Shown here piece by piece: positions 56,201-64,000 of a stretch of DNA of 64,000 nucleotides. Every line of letters starts with the position of its first letter. Position 1 is the stretch's first letter. The stretch covers positions 62,485,028 through 62,549,027 of the forward strand of contig OZ024936.1 of NCBI GenBank assembly GCA_964017235.1, read 5' to 3'. A program made the translations under genes and the position numbers. This DNA comes from Sabellastarte sp. h YS-2021. Its lineage: Eukaryota > Annelida > Polychaeta > Sabellida > Sabellidae. Under the pieces are notes generated by a model that did no database searches, was not told where the DNA came from, and saw only the letters and a program-made list of their open reading frames with translations.

Positions 56201-59200
56201 TGAATGTATAGTAAATCAAGGCTTCTTGAACTGAAAAATACCAAGTTTAAGACAAAACATCATTTTCCTCATAAAATTAACTAAGGTTTTAGAGGTGGCA
56301 AATTTTAGATGCCTGGCGAATTTTAGATTTCTTACTATAAGCATTTGCAGGATGTTATTCTGAAGTAAAGATCAAACTACTTCAAATGTTTCAGCCAAAC
56401 TTATGGTTTTATTTGGAAATATTGGGACAAGCACGACATTGCCACTTTAGGGAGATGCCAAACTCTTTAGCCACTAGGCCACTGAGGACCTCATTATATT
56501 TAGGACACTAAATTATGTAATACCATCATCAAACTATTAATACCTGACTTGATGAGTTGTATTACTGCATCCAAGGGAGAGTCAACAATATCTTCCCCGT
56601 TCACACGCACCACTCTGGAACCAACTTCAATCCCTTTGGCCTGTGCAATGCCTCCTAAAGAATAAAGTGTGACTTGCAAAATGTAATATATGGAATTTAT
56701 GTAATTAAATATAAAATAGACTTGAAAGATGGAACAAACCAATCAGATAAGATAGGCTCCTATCCTAGGAGTCCTATTTACAGCAAACAAAATGAAAAAA
56801 CAAGCAATCAGTGCCCGTGAACGGGCTCTGTGTCAGCCAACTGTGTGTTTTCAGTTTCAGATTAGAAGTGAAAGAAGGAAAGGACACAAAAATTGTGCCC
56901 TGCAAATGGTATTCAGAAGTAAAGTACCAGGTTTACTATTAAGGTGTAAAAAGCAGGTAGAAAACATATTCACCAAAATACTGTAAATGCAATAGTTTTC
57001 AAGCTCCATCACTTGAAAGTAGCTATTGCTCAGCTATGCCATGAGCTATAGGTCTGCAATTTTACTAATAGTATGTTATAGCTAACCCAAAAGTAGATGA
57101 ATAACATATTTAAACAAAATCCTCTTAATGCAATAGCTTTCAAGGTATAAGCATTTTACTAAACAGTGAGAACCTCAAAGTAGCTATTGCTCAGCTATGT
57201 AATGAGCTACAGGTCTGTAAGTTCACTATGTTATAGCTGACCCAAAAGTAGTTGAATAACATATTTAAACATAATACTCTAAATGCAATACTTCTCAAGT
57301 TATCACTAATTTACTCAACAGTGATAACTTCAAAGTAGCTATTACATCTCAAAGTAGCTATTACTCAGCTATGCAATCACCTTCAGACCTGCAATTTTAC
57401 TAGTATGTTATAGCTGACCCAAAAGTAGCTGAATAACATATTTATACAAAATACTCTAAATGCTATAGTTTTCACTTTACAACTGATTCACTCAACAGTG
57501 ATAACCTCAAAGTAGCTATTGCTTAGCTATGCAATGATGTTACAGGTCTGCAATTTCACTACCATGTTATAGAGGACTTAAAAGTAGGTGAAGAGCATAT
57601 TTAAAGAAATTACTGTAAATGCAATAGTTTTAAAGTTACAACTGATGTACTCAACAGTGAGAATCTCAAAGTAGCTATTGCTCAGCTATGCTGAGTTACA
57701 TGTCTGCAATTTTACTATGTTATAGCTGACCAAAAAGTAGATGAATAACATATTTAAACAAAAGTCTCTAAATGCAATAGTTTTCAAGTTATAAATGATT
57801 TTACTCATCATGGAAGTTACTGAAAAGTCACAAAGTAGCTATCAGATGCCCAAGTTATTCACCATGTTGTAATTATGGAAAAAGTAGATGAATAACATAT
57901 CTTACCAAAATGCACTAAATGCCATACTTTTCTTCAAGTTATAAGTGATTTGGTGCATGATTTCTTGAATTTGAATTCATTAAAAATTATTTTAAAAATT
58001 CATAAAAAAAATAAATAAGAAAGATCCAAGCCTTATATTCATGCACAGGCATCTATCTGTGGCCTAGTACATATATGCAAGATAAGAGAGAAATCCCTTC
58101 AATAATCAATGAGAAAATTGTGATAAAGTGTTGAAATTTTTACATTTTGGGTGGGGGTACCTCGCTTCTAACGGCTCTGGGGAACAGACAAACAGACAGA
58201 TCTGCATCAATTTTGCGATTTATCATCTTCGATAGATAAGTTATCTTTTAAAATTAACAGCATGTCTCTGGGTCTTGCACTTTTGGAGGAGAAGATGCTC
58301 ACACATACGCGTACGCAGACGCCGCAGAGTGATACCATAATGTCAGCTGACTTGTATAAGAAAAAATTATACTGATCTAGGGATAAAGAAATTTTGGTCA
58401 TTGTATCTGTGGAGCGGTATGGTGTATGCTGACAATATGTATTGACAAAAGCTAGATAATTCTTCAAAATAAATATTGTTTTGTATAGTATGGTCATTGG
58501 TGCATAAAGACTAGTGGTGCCATCATTTGGATATACAAAAATCAGTTTCGGAGTTCTGAAAATGAAACAATATCCAGTATTTTGTTTGGTTTAGTATTGC
58601 TGTGTGAAAAATGTAGATGTCTGTACATGAGACAGAACTATAAATGTAAGAGAGAAAGTGAAATATTTTAAAGCTAAAATACATCATATTTAACCATTAT
58701 GAAGTTATTTTATTAAATATTGAATAATATTACCAACATTGCTCAATGATTTGAAATGATCTGAATGATGATGTATGCTCAGCCAAATCTCTCTCTTCAT
58801 TCAGGAAGAAGTTGAAAACCTACCTCTTTGCAAAAGCATACCCAATCTAGTTTTCTGGTCTTTTCTTGGTCGACCCTTGCAATATTCCTGGTTTAATGAT
58901 CATTATGATCTCTGTTTTCTGTTATTAATATGTATCTTATAGTCTGTCGATAGATGGAGATTAAGCGCTATAAAAGTACTAATTGAATCACATGTACCGG
59001 TATTTTACTTTACAAACCTGCTTCCAAAGTGGAAATGAACCATGGTGAGATCACTACATTTTCTTCATCTTTCATAAAATGAAAGCCATATGCCTGTTCA
59101 GGATCCGTCTTTTCTAGAACAACTGTGGTCTCTGCAAATTAAAGGTTATAATTTATATATTTATATTCAAATTCTTTATTCTAATGATACGCTAGAATGT

Positions 59201-60626
59201 GCCAAGGCAAAGTCAGCTTTATATCGAGTCATAAACCATAAATAGGTGGTGGTTGTCAATCAGAGATCATCCAAGAACAGAAGAGATTTATGGGGATATA
59301 CTTGTTGACAAGGTTTGTCTTCAATGAAGGGTGCAAGGAGAAAGAGAAGAAATGGGATGCAAAATTTAATATATTCATGAAAGACATTCCACAGGGTTGA
59401 AGAATCACATGCAAAATTTCATCAAAATGGACATTTGACCAGTCAATACCAGACTTGAATATAACTGTTATGTTGACAAAATGGTTGAGTTCACATATAT
59501 ATATATATTTAAATATTCATTTATTTAAAATTATACATTCTTCCATCTATATAGCATGATGCAACATAGTTTGTACTTTGAAATACAATCTAAATGGACC
59601 TTTGATCTGTGAATGGAAGACTTCAATGTGAATGTAACTTTACCCCAAAAATGATTAAACAGATTTGCATGATTTTCATTACAAATGTTTCTACTTACAC
59701 AAGAATATATAAAAAAGATCTGGAAATTTGTATTGTTGTATTATATTTGCTATCTGATGAAACCCCCCCTATTATTCCAAAATACATGAAATATTCTTTG
59801 CAATTTTTATATCAATTTTAATGCCTTTGAAAATTTCAGTTAATAATATATGCTGCTGGAAGAAACTCCCACATGTTTTACTTTAACAAATATTACATTG
59901 ATAGAGTATTGTGACAACAGTGCACAGAACTTCAGTAAATTTTGCCTCATATTAATAATTAATTCTGAGGCGTAGCCTCTAAAGCAATTTGTGCATGCTG
60001 TGATTAGTGCTGTAACGAGATGACTGTGACTCGAGTCATAACTCTGTGGGCGATATTTGGAGATCGCATCAATTTACAAAACATTTTACAAACCTAAAAA
60101 TCAATAAGTAATGGTCATGTTTATTTACCTTACTTATATGGCTGTTCCATGAAGTGCACATACAAACCTGCACAATTAAACTAAACAAAATATATTTCTT
60201 TGCAATAAAACAGTACCAAACACAACTAATGAGAATATCTGGACATTATGTTCTTTTATTTGTATATTTTTCATTTACTCGAGTCCAACCTGCTTTGAAC
60301 AGGTGATCCTCGATCTTCAGATATCGCCAATGATAACAGCACTAGGTCTGACACACTTCCATTTGTTAATCAAAAGTAAATATACCTAATAGTATATTCT
60401 TTGTGTTCAACGTAACTAGTGTAATACTAACCTGGAATATATTTAGTCTGTCTCACAAACTTGGAGATGCTTTTAGACTTGGAGTCTTTCTGTTTAAGTG
60501 GTCGCTCAATGTCTTTTCGCCTGTAGTGTTTGTGGGTTTCTTTCTCTGGAACTGATGTGGACACAGACTGAGATCGCATGATACCACTGGGAATGTGAGA
60601 ATTGAGTTTGGGTTGAGCACTATCCA
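50234..60626 (-). CDS. PDZ-PH-PH adaptor protein, C-terminal seven coding exons (PDZPH1-like)
   Basis: Exons, in transcript order: 60626-60432, 59131-59018, 56654-56544, 55873-55713, 55377-55192, 53429-53249, 51348-51213, 50297-50234. The first is a linker exon, and the PDZ and PH parts are the following seven. All borders are AG/GT and every junction keeps phase. The product runs from a basic Ser/Lys-rich linker into a PDZ domain (AYGFHFMKDEENVVIS, VGSRVVRVNGEDIVDSPLDA), PH1 (SGYLWKQSTGLRRTFKKRWF to TVEEMTKWGGLMEQAAN), PH2 (FYGYLHKRGDSRKVWRKRYC to TEAERKKWRDALQ) and stop after ADEINQ. PDZ domains bind peptide C-termini and PH domains bind phosphoinositides, so a membrane-associated scaffold is likely. 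PH1 has the K...KxR basic pattern seen in lipid-binding PH domains. The domain order resembles vertebrate PDZPH1; orthology is inferred. The 5' part lies beyond the window. Confidence 0.85.
50578..50917 (-). mobile_element. tRNA-derived SINE with (ATT)n tail
   Basis: The minus strand begins GCCACTGTGGCCTAGCGGGT, an A-box-like tRNA start, and carries GAGGATTCAATCCC, a B box. It ends at TTGCGCTGAGTATAAATACA followed by ATAATAATAAT, a LINE-type 3' tail. It lies in the last intron of the PDZ-PH-PH gene in the same orientation. Confidence 0.7.
51213..51348 (-). CDS. PDZ-PH-PH gene: PH2 middle
   Basis: Acceptor TCTTGTTTTCAG, donor GTAAGT. It encodes VAHLHGYLLTSEFSQGRKHG and FILSPPELKMRTFYFGTDTE, strands 4-7 of PH2. 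Confidence 0.88.
51349..53248. other. Intron of the PDZ-PH-PH gene with a fold-back element
   Basis: AT-rich, apart from a GC-richer patch at 52380-52560. A fold-back sequence at 52639-52791 has arms of about 55 bp (AATAAATACC...ATTTGTTACAGGATAT against ATATCCTGTAACAAA...GGTATTTATT). The open frame at 51867-52115 has no recognised domain. Confidence 0.5.
53249..53429 (-). CDS. PDZ-PH-PH gene: PH2 start
   Basis: Acceptor AATATTCCAG, donor GTTTGT. It encodes an inter-domain linker, then DPDFYGYLHKRGDSRKVWRK and RYCVLKDGSLYYYKDPND, strands 1-3 of the second PH domain. Confidence 0.9.
55192..55377 (-). CDS. PDZ-PH-PH gene: PH1 end
   Basis: Acceptor TTTTCAATTACAG, donor GTAGGT. It encodes DPLGAICLSNYSVSKAQ, EQKKYIFKADTVEEMTKW and a C-terminal helix with the invariant Trp. 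Both ends are phase 0. Confidence 0.9.
55713..55873 (-). CDS. PDZ-PH-PH gene: PDZ end and PH1 start
   Basis: Acceptor CTACTTTTCAG, donor GTAAGT. It encodes the last PDZ strand, then QKSGYLWKQSTGLRRTFKKR and WFILKQDNCLYYYKTEG, strands 1-3 of a PH domain with the basic lipid-binding loop. Confidence 0.9.
56113..56334 (-). mobile_element. Mariner-like MITE, copy 3 (in intron)
   Basis: Ends GTAAGAAATCC and GATTTCTTAC are bounded on both sides by TA, the expected target duplication of Tc1/mariner elements. The interior matches the copies at 638-856 and 46319-46500 in inverse orientation. It lies between the PDZ and PH1 exons. Confidence 0.6.
56544..56654 (-). CDS. PDZ-PH-PH gene: PDZ exon 2
   Basis: Acceptor TTATTCTTTAG, donor GTATTA. 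It encodes GIAQAKGIEVGSRVVRVNGE and DSPLDAVIQLIKS, the GD-like turn and the second helix of PDZ. The domain ends in the next exon with DPCKVELTLYSS. Confidence 0.88.
56960..57960 (-). repeat. Intronic tandem array related to the D satellite
   Basis: Six to seven diverged units of about 160 bp (AAAGTAGCTATTGCTCAGCT, ACCCAAAAGTAGATGAATAA, TAAATGCAATAGTTTTCAAG). The inverse aligns with the D unit of 8936-10660, for example CCCAAAAGTAGGTGAAT...GCAATACTTTTAGAGGTAA. It lies in the intron between the two PDZ exons. Confidence 0.8.
57990..58345 (-). repeat. Dispersed repeat E, copy 2
   Basis: Inverse of 18370-18725, sharing GTTGAAATTTTTACA, ATTTATCATCTTCGATAGAT and CATGTCTCTGGGTCTTGCAC. It lies immediately beside the intronic satellite array, so both may belong to one larger element. 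Confidence 0.6.
58770..58990 (+). mobile_element. LINE 3' end fragment (L2/CR1-like)
   Basis: A short plus-strand frame reads SLSSFRKKLKTYLFAKAYPI, the typical C-terminal tail of L2/CR1-type ORF2 proteins, then a stop. The sequence ends with GATTAAGCGCTATAAAAGTA, a LINE-type 3' tail. The rest of the element is missing, as expected after 5' truncation. Confidence 0.6.
59018..59131 (-). CDS. PDZ-PH-PH gene: PDZ exon 1
   Basis: Acceptor TTTAATTTGCAG, donor GTTTGT. It encodes ETTVVLEKTDPEQAYGFHFM and on to ISPWFISTLEAG, the first strands of a PDZ domain. The carboxylate-binding loop reads AYGFHF in place of the usual GLGF. Confidence 0.85.
60005..60344. mobile_element. hAT-like non-autonomous element 2
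   Basis: The left end TAGTGCTGTAACGAGA and the inverse of the right end TAGTGCTGTTATCATTGG share the first nine bases. ACTCGAG motifs lie inside. The flanking 8-mers match poorly (GCTGTGAT against GGTCTGAC), so the copy is old or its borders are off by a few bases. Confidence 0.5.
60432..60626 (-). CDS. PDZ-PH-PH gene: linker exon before PDZ
   Basis: Acceptor TTTCTTTACAG precedes it and donor GTTAGT follows. The product is polar and basic (HKHYRRKDIERPLKQKDSKS, SKFVRQTKYIP) with no fold recognised. It starts in phase 1, so at least one further upstream exon exists outside the region that could be read. Confidence 0.8.
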
Positions 60627-60779
60627 CTGTAAAGAAAAATGCAGATGGCAAAAGGGATTTGACTAATGTTTATAGATAGGCCTGCCATCTTGCTTTCTTG
60701 AATGAGTTCAAAATCAATCCTATACAGGCTATATTAGGTCATGCAAAACTCACACTTTAAGTTGGTGTACAAAATCCCT

Positions 60780-61381
60780 TTTCCTTTCCCTTTAACTGAG
60801 AGTGGCTTGCAATGTCAGGGCATTGCAGGATTCAGTCCTCTGTTCCCCCCCCCCTGTGTTCCTGGGGGTGGTCCCCGGGTCATTGGGGGTATTTATTGTA
60901 GAGTAACCTTAATTTTTCGTGTCAGGTACCAGTCTATGTTGGTTGTCAACATACAGACTGTGGTTGGTTGTTACAAGGGTTCTCATTGGCTCGTTTATAT
61001 TGGTGTTTTCTGAGTCTGTGGCAACAGTCACTTACAAGCCAGCCTTTGAAGTGAACAGACATGCAATTTTAAATTTTAAGGTTTTTATGTGGCTGGCCGT
61101 GCTGTTTTTACTGTATATACGAGCTTGATATATGGACAATGTTTCACACGAGTCGTACCTTCCACATCCACTGATGCTCTGACTTTGACAACGTTTGCTT
61201 GCTTCACCACGGTTACAGGGACGGTCTAACCTATATTTGCATAAAGGGGCCTCCAGTTAGGCTGGGAAGCTAGTTTCTTTTTCAAATTTACAAATTATTC
61301 GTGAACAAGCAATAATCTGTCAGGGAGAGAGCACTGCGGGTGTTTGTTTATATATTTACAGAGTGACTATTAAAGGAACTC
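60780..61381. other. Probable 5' untranslated/terminal region of the retroelement starting at 61382
   Basis: No splice-supported exon was recognised. It holds a C/G-rich run (60847-60890) and precedes the gag-like ORF. The true left end of the retroelement could not be set, because its other terminus lies outside the window. Confidence 0.35.
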
Positions 61382-62530
61382 ATGAAAATGCCTAATAAAA
61401 ATAAATGCACAAAATGTGGCCAGAAACATCTCCCACCCACGGGGAAGAAGTGTCGTAGAGTTAAAAATGACATTAGTGACGTTGAAAGTGAGATGAACTT
61501 GAAAGAACTCTCAAAACTTCATAAGCATAGTCAGAAAGATGCTAGTAACAGTAGTGGTGCTGCTGATACCAGTGTGGACACGTCCAGTGAAGAGGAGGAA
61601 GAGAACGCAGTCCAACTCCAGATCTTGGCAGAATTGAAAAGGGTCAATGCGAGGCTGGATGCAGTTGAGGACAAGGTGGAGAACAACAGCAATGGTGGTG
61701 CGCGACCAAAGGAACGTCAATCAAAAAAAGAACAGTCTAAGTTAAGTAGCAAGTATTCTGGTACTCATTGTGAAAAAGTTAGCAGTAAAAAAAAGAATGT
61801 TGTTGTTAAAAGTGACAGTGAATCAGATTCTGATAGTAGTATTCCAGATTTACATGTGTTAAGGAATTCAGAAATTATTCAGAGGAAAGTTGATGCAAGG
61901 TTGCGGGAACTAGAAGTGATTAATGAAACCTCAGGTATGCATTTAAGTACGAAACTTAAGTCAAAAAGGGGCGGACCAGTTGACGTTTATGTGAAGCACA
62001 AGGTCGCATGGCCTCATGAAGCAATACTGGGGGGTACAAATCGCTCTAGGGTCACGTACGACCAGTTAACATTGTCACAGTGGGTGCAGGGATTCTGCAA
62101 AAATATACTAGACGAGAAAGATGAGGGTAAACGTGAGAGAATGGTAGCCTATATGGCTGATTTAATGGAAGATTGTACAGACTTCACGTGGTCGGGGGCT
62201 AAAGCTGCTCATGCAGTGTTATGTTGCGAATTTGAAAGGGGTACAGTCACATGGCATGACACTGCGAAAATAGACCGCATTCGCCGTGCTCACGCGCAGA
62301 AACATGTACGTCAGTTTGAAAGATCATGGTCTAAATCGAATGAAGCAGGTCGTAAACCCTGGTTTTGCAAACCCTTTCAAATGAATGCATGCTCACATAG
62401 CAAAGACCATGAAGTAAATGGAAAAGTTCACAGACATATTTGTGCGCATTGCCTCCAACAAGGTAAAGTGTTACCTCATTCAGAACAAAATTGCTTGGTG
62501 ATTAAAAAACAACACTCAAAAAACGAGTGA
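61382..62530 (+). CDS. Retroelement ORF1 (gag-like protein with Cys/His motifs)
   Basis: 382 residues with a start at ATG 61382 (MKMPNKNKCTKCGQKHLPPT). The N-terminal CTKCGQKH...GKKC and C-terminal C-x3-H-then-HICAHCLQQGK...NC motifs are likely zinc-binding. The middle is acidic and Ser-rich with a predicted coiled-coil run (LQILAELKRVNARLDAVEDK), followed by a conserved-looking folded region (RVTYDQLTLSQWVQGFCKNI). It probably packages element RNA. ORF2 follows in the +1 register with a 29-base overlap. The element sits upstream of the first visible exon of the host gene, in the opposite orientation. Confidence 0.75.
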   Translation: MKMPNKNKCTKCGQKHLPPTGKKCRRVKNDISDVESEMNLKELSKLHKHSQKDASNSSGAADTSVDTSSEEEEENAVQLQILAELKRVNARLDAVEDKVENNSNGGARPKERQSKKEQSKLSSKYSGTHCEKVSSKKKNVVVKSDSESDSDSSIPDLHVLRNSEIIQRKVDARLRELEVINETSGMHLSTKLKSKRGGPVDVYVKHKVAWPHEAILGGTNRSRVTYDQLTLSQWVQGFCKNILDEKDEGKRERMVAYMADLMEDCTDFTWSGAKAAHAVLCCEFERGTVTWHDTAKIDRIRRAHAQKHVRQFERSWSKSNEAGRKPWFCKPFQMNACSHSKDHEVNGKVHRHICAHCLQQGKVLPHSEQNCLVIKKQHSKNE

Positions 62531-62726
62531 TGATTGTACCGATCCGACTGTTGAAAACGCACCTGTAGGTGAAAAAATATGTGTTTCTCAGAGAAATCTG
62601 TCCAAAAATGCAAACAATAAAACTGTGCAGAAGGTGGTTGTGCAGACAGGTAAGACAATTTGTCGGGGTCACAGGGCTAGATGTTTTTACAACAGTAATA
62701 ACAACCCCAAGGACATAGAAAGTTCT

Positions 62727-64000
62727 ATGGTTCGTCCTTTAAAGGCTTCCATCAACACATTCAGGTCGTTAGTACACAACAACAGGTCGTACGCTTCAGT
62801 GGTCAAGAACTCCAAAGCCAGTAATATTGTAACTAGCATACAGCAGGTCAAAGAGGCGCAGCGAGCGTACACAAAGGTCATCAGTACCAACAATGACAAT
62901 ATTACGCGTGAGGTTCCTAGAAAACCCACAGATACTGAGTATAATAGTGTTGATAAACAGGCGACTGTACCGAATGCAGCCAGTGCAAAAAGGTTGCCGT
63001 ACTTAGGCGATGGTCGCAATGACCTGGTGAACATAGAAGGGGACAGAGTGTTGTTGTATGATGTGAATTCAAATGCAGATGACAAATTTTCGTACTCATT
63101 ATTGTTCAATGGTGACAGAAAAATAGTCGATGCATGTAATAGTGTCATATTGCAGCAATTTAAAGCTCAGTCCAAATACACCTTTGGCTTTGTCCCCATG
63201 TCTGAACCCGTGATGCCCAGTACTCTTCAGTTGAATTCGAATGGTGGTTATTCCGTTGTCGACTTACATCACAAGGTCAAAGAACATGGTAAACCAAACT
63301 TCATAGGTGCTCGTATCCCAGTGTCTTCTCAACTGAACATTGAAAATTGGAAATTTTTACTGAGAGATTACTGGGACCAGCAATTACTTCAATTTCTACA
63401 GTTTGGCTTCCCTCTTGGCTTCAACAGGGACTGTAAATTACAATGTGACATGGGCAATCATAGATCAGCCATTGACTTTCCCTCGCATGTAGAAGCATAT
63501 ATAAAAGAAGAGTTGGAGCATGGAGCTATTGTTGGCCCCTTTGATAATGTTCCCATCCATAATTGTCATATTTCACCATTTATGACTCGACCTAAAGCAA
63601 ATTCGGATACCAGACGGGTCATCATAGATCTTAGCTGGCCCAAAGGACATTCAGTAAATGATGGGGTTGATAAGAGTGCATATATGGGGACTGATTTTCA
63701 TCTTACGTTCCCCACCATAGATGACCTTACTGCTGAACTTACAAAGTTGGGAAAAGGGGCCCATTTATACAAAATAGATGTCAGCAGGGCCTTTCGTCAT
63801 CTGCCCATTGACCCCTTAGATTATGACCTTTTGGGACTGCATTGGGAAGGCTTCTATCTTGATAAAAATTTGCCTTTTGGGACCAGACATGGTAGCCAAT
63901 TTTTTCAACGTGCCAGCGACGCCGTCCGCTACGCCTTGCGCATGCGTGGTTTCGACGTCGTAAACTATATTGATGATTTTCTTGGGTTTGGCGTTCCATC
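62727..64000 (+). CDS. Retroelement ORF2: reverse transcriptase, partial (Ngaro/DIRS-like)
   Basis: The frame is open from 62502 to the window edge; the first ATG in frame is 62727. Without frameshifting, translation would start there. Alternatively the 62502-62530 overlap with ORF1 allows a +1 shift. RT motifs in order are TRRVIIDLSWPKGHSVNDG, LYKIDVSRAFRHLPIDPLDY (motif A), NLPFGTRHGSQFFQRASDAV (motif B) and VVNYIDDFLGFGVP (catalytic YIDD). The wording of motifs B and C resembles the Ngaro/DIRS group and is unlike Gypsy, Copia or LINE enzymes. RNase H and any recombinase would lie beyond the edge, so the assignment is provisional. No stop interrupts the visible frame. Confidence 0.7.
   Translation, partial: MVRPLKASINTFRSLVHNNRSYASVVKNSKASNIVTSIQQVKEAQRAYTKVISTNNDNITREVPRKPTDTEYNSVDKQATVPNAASAKRLPYLGDGRNDLVNIEGDRVLLYDVNSNADDKFSYSLLFNGDRKIVDACNSVILQQFKAQSKYTFGFVPMSEPVMPSTLQLNSNGGYSVVDLHHKVKEHGKPNFIGARIPVSSQLNIENWKFLLRDYWDQQLLQFLQFGFPLGFNRDCKLQCDMGNHRSAIDFPSHVEAYIKEELEHGAIVGPFDNVPIHNCHISPFMTRPKANSDTRRVIIDLSWPKGHSVNDGVDKSAYMGTDFHLTFPTIDDLTAELTKLGKGAHLYKIDVSRAFRHLPIDPLDYDLLGLHWEGFYLDKNLPFGTRHGSQFFQRASDAVRYALRMRGFDVVNYIDDFLGFGVP

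Noticed and set aside
62687-63148. 153-residue minus-strand hydrophobic ORF
   Set aside because: It is the antisense shadow of the retroelement ORF2, which carries clear reverse transcriptase motifs.

Overview
The window looks like nuclear DNA of an invertebrate animal, most likely a mollusc and perhaps a bivalve. It is AT-rich, with a split gene made of short exons with GT/AG borders. It is densely populated by eukaryotic mobile elements: DIRS-type tyrosine-recombinase retrotransposons, a PIF/Harbinger DNA transposon, tRNA-derived SINEs, hAT- and mariner-like MITEs, and Helitron-like non-autonomous elements with satellite cores of the 'pearl'/HINE kind known from bivalves. The taxon is inferred; nothing here proves it.

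Only one host gene is supported: a minus-strand gene at 50234-60626. Seven coding exons join in phase into a PDZ domain followed by two PH domains and a stop codon. The layout resembles vertebrate PDZPH1. The N-terminal part lies beyond the right edge.

Layout. 1-7431: mostly unannotated AT-rich DNA with an hAT-like MITE, a mariner-like MITE, a satellite-core element (family A, 2219-3846) and a Helitron-like element (family C, 4815-5376). 7432-11150: a large element (family B) holding two different satellites. 11601-11700: a perfect 44-bp inverted repeat. 13116-14282: a second A element.

14970-33945 is a nested structure. A tandem array of family C-like units is interrupted by a SINE (with 14-bp target duplication), then by a 14.2-kb Harbinger element (15547-29780, TAA target duplication), then by a DIRS element (30555-33753, no target duplication). 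The Harbinger element carries a broken transposase on the plus strand and a broken MADF/Myb-like partner gene on the minus strand. Inside it sit a complete 6.4-kb DIRS element (18736-25146), a rearranged DIRS fragment (16037-16811) and a Helitron-like C element (25539-26501).

36885-40500: a third, internally deleted DIRS element on the minus strand. 42900-45049: inverted copies of B and A. 46300-50230: MITEs, SINEs and AT-rich DNA. 50234-60626: the PDZ-PH-PH gene, whose introns hold a satellite array, MITEs and a LINE tail. 61382-64000: the 5' part of another retroelement, with a gag-like ORF and a reverse transcriptase ORF that runs off the window; it resembles the Ngaro/DIRS group.

The retroelement genes serve only their own transposition. 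Several are visibly broken, and the elements have inserted into each other repeatedly. No new multi-gene defence or metabolic system was found. The most unusual signals are the DIRS circle-junction repeat, the datable nesting, the covarying terminal hairpin of family C, and satellite cores that repeat nuclear-receptor-like half-sites.
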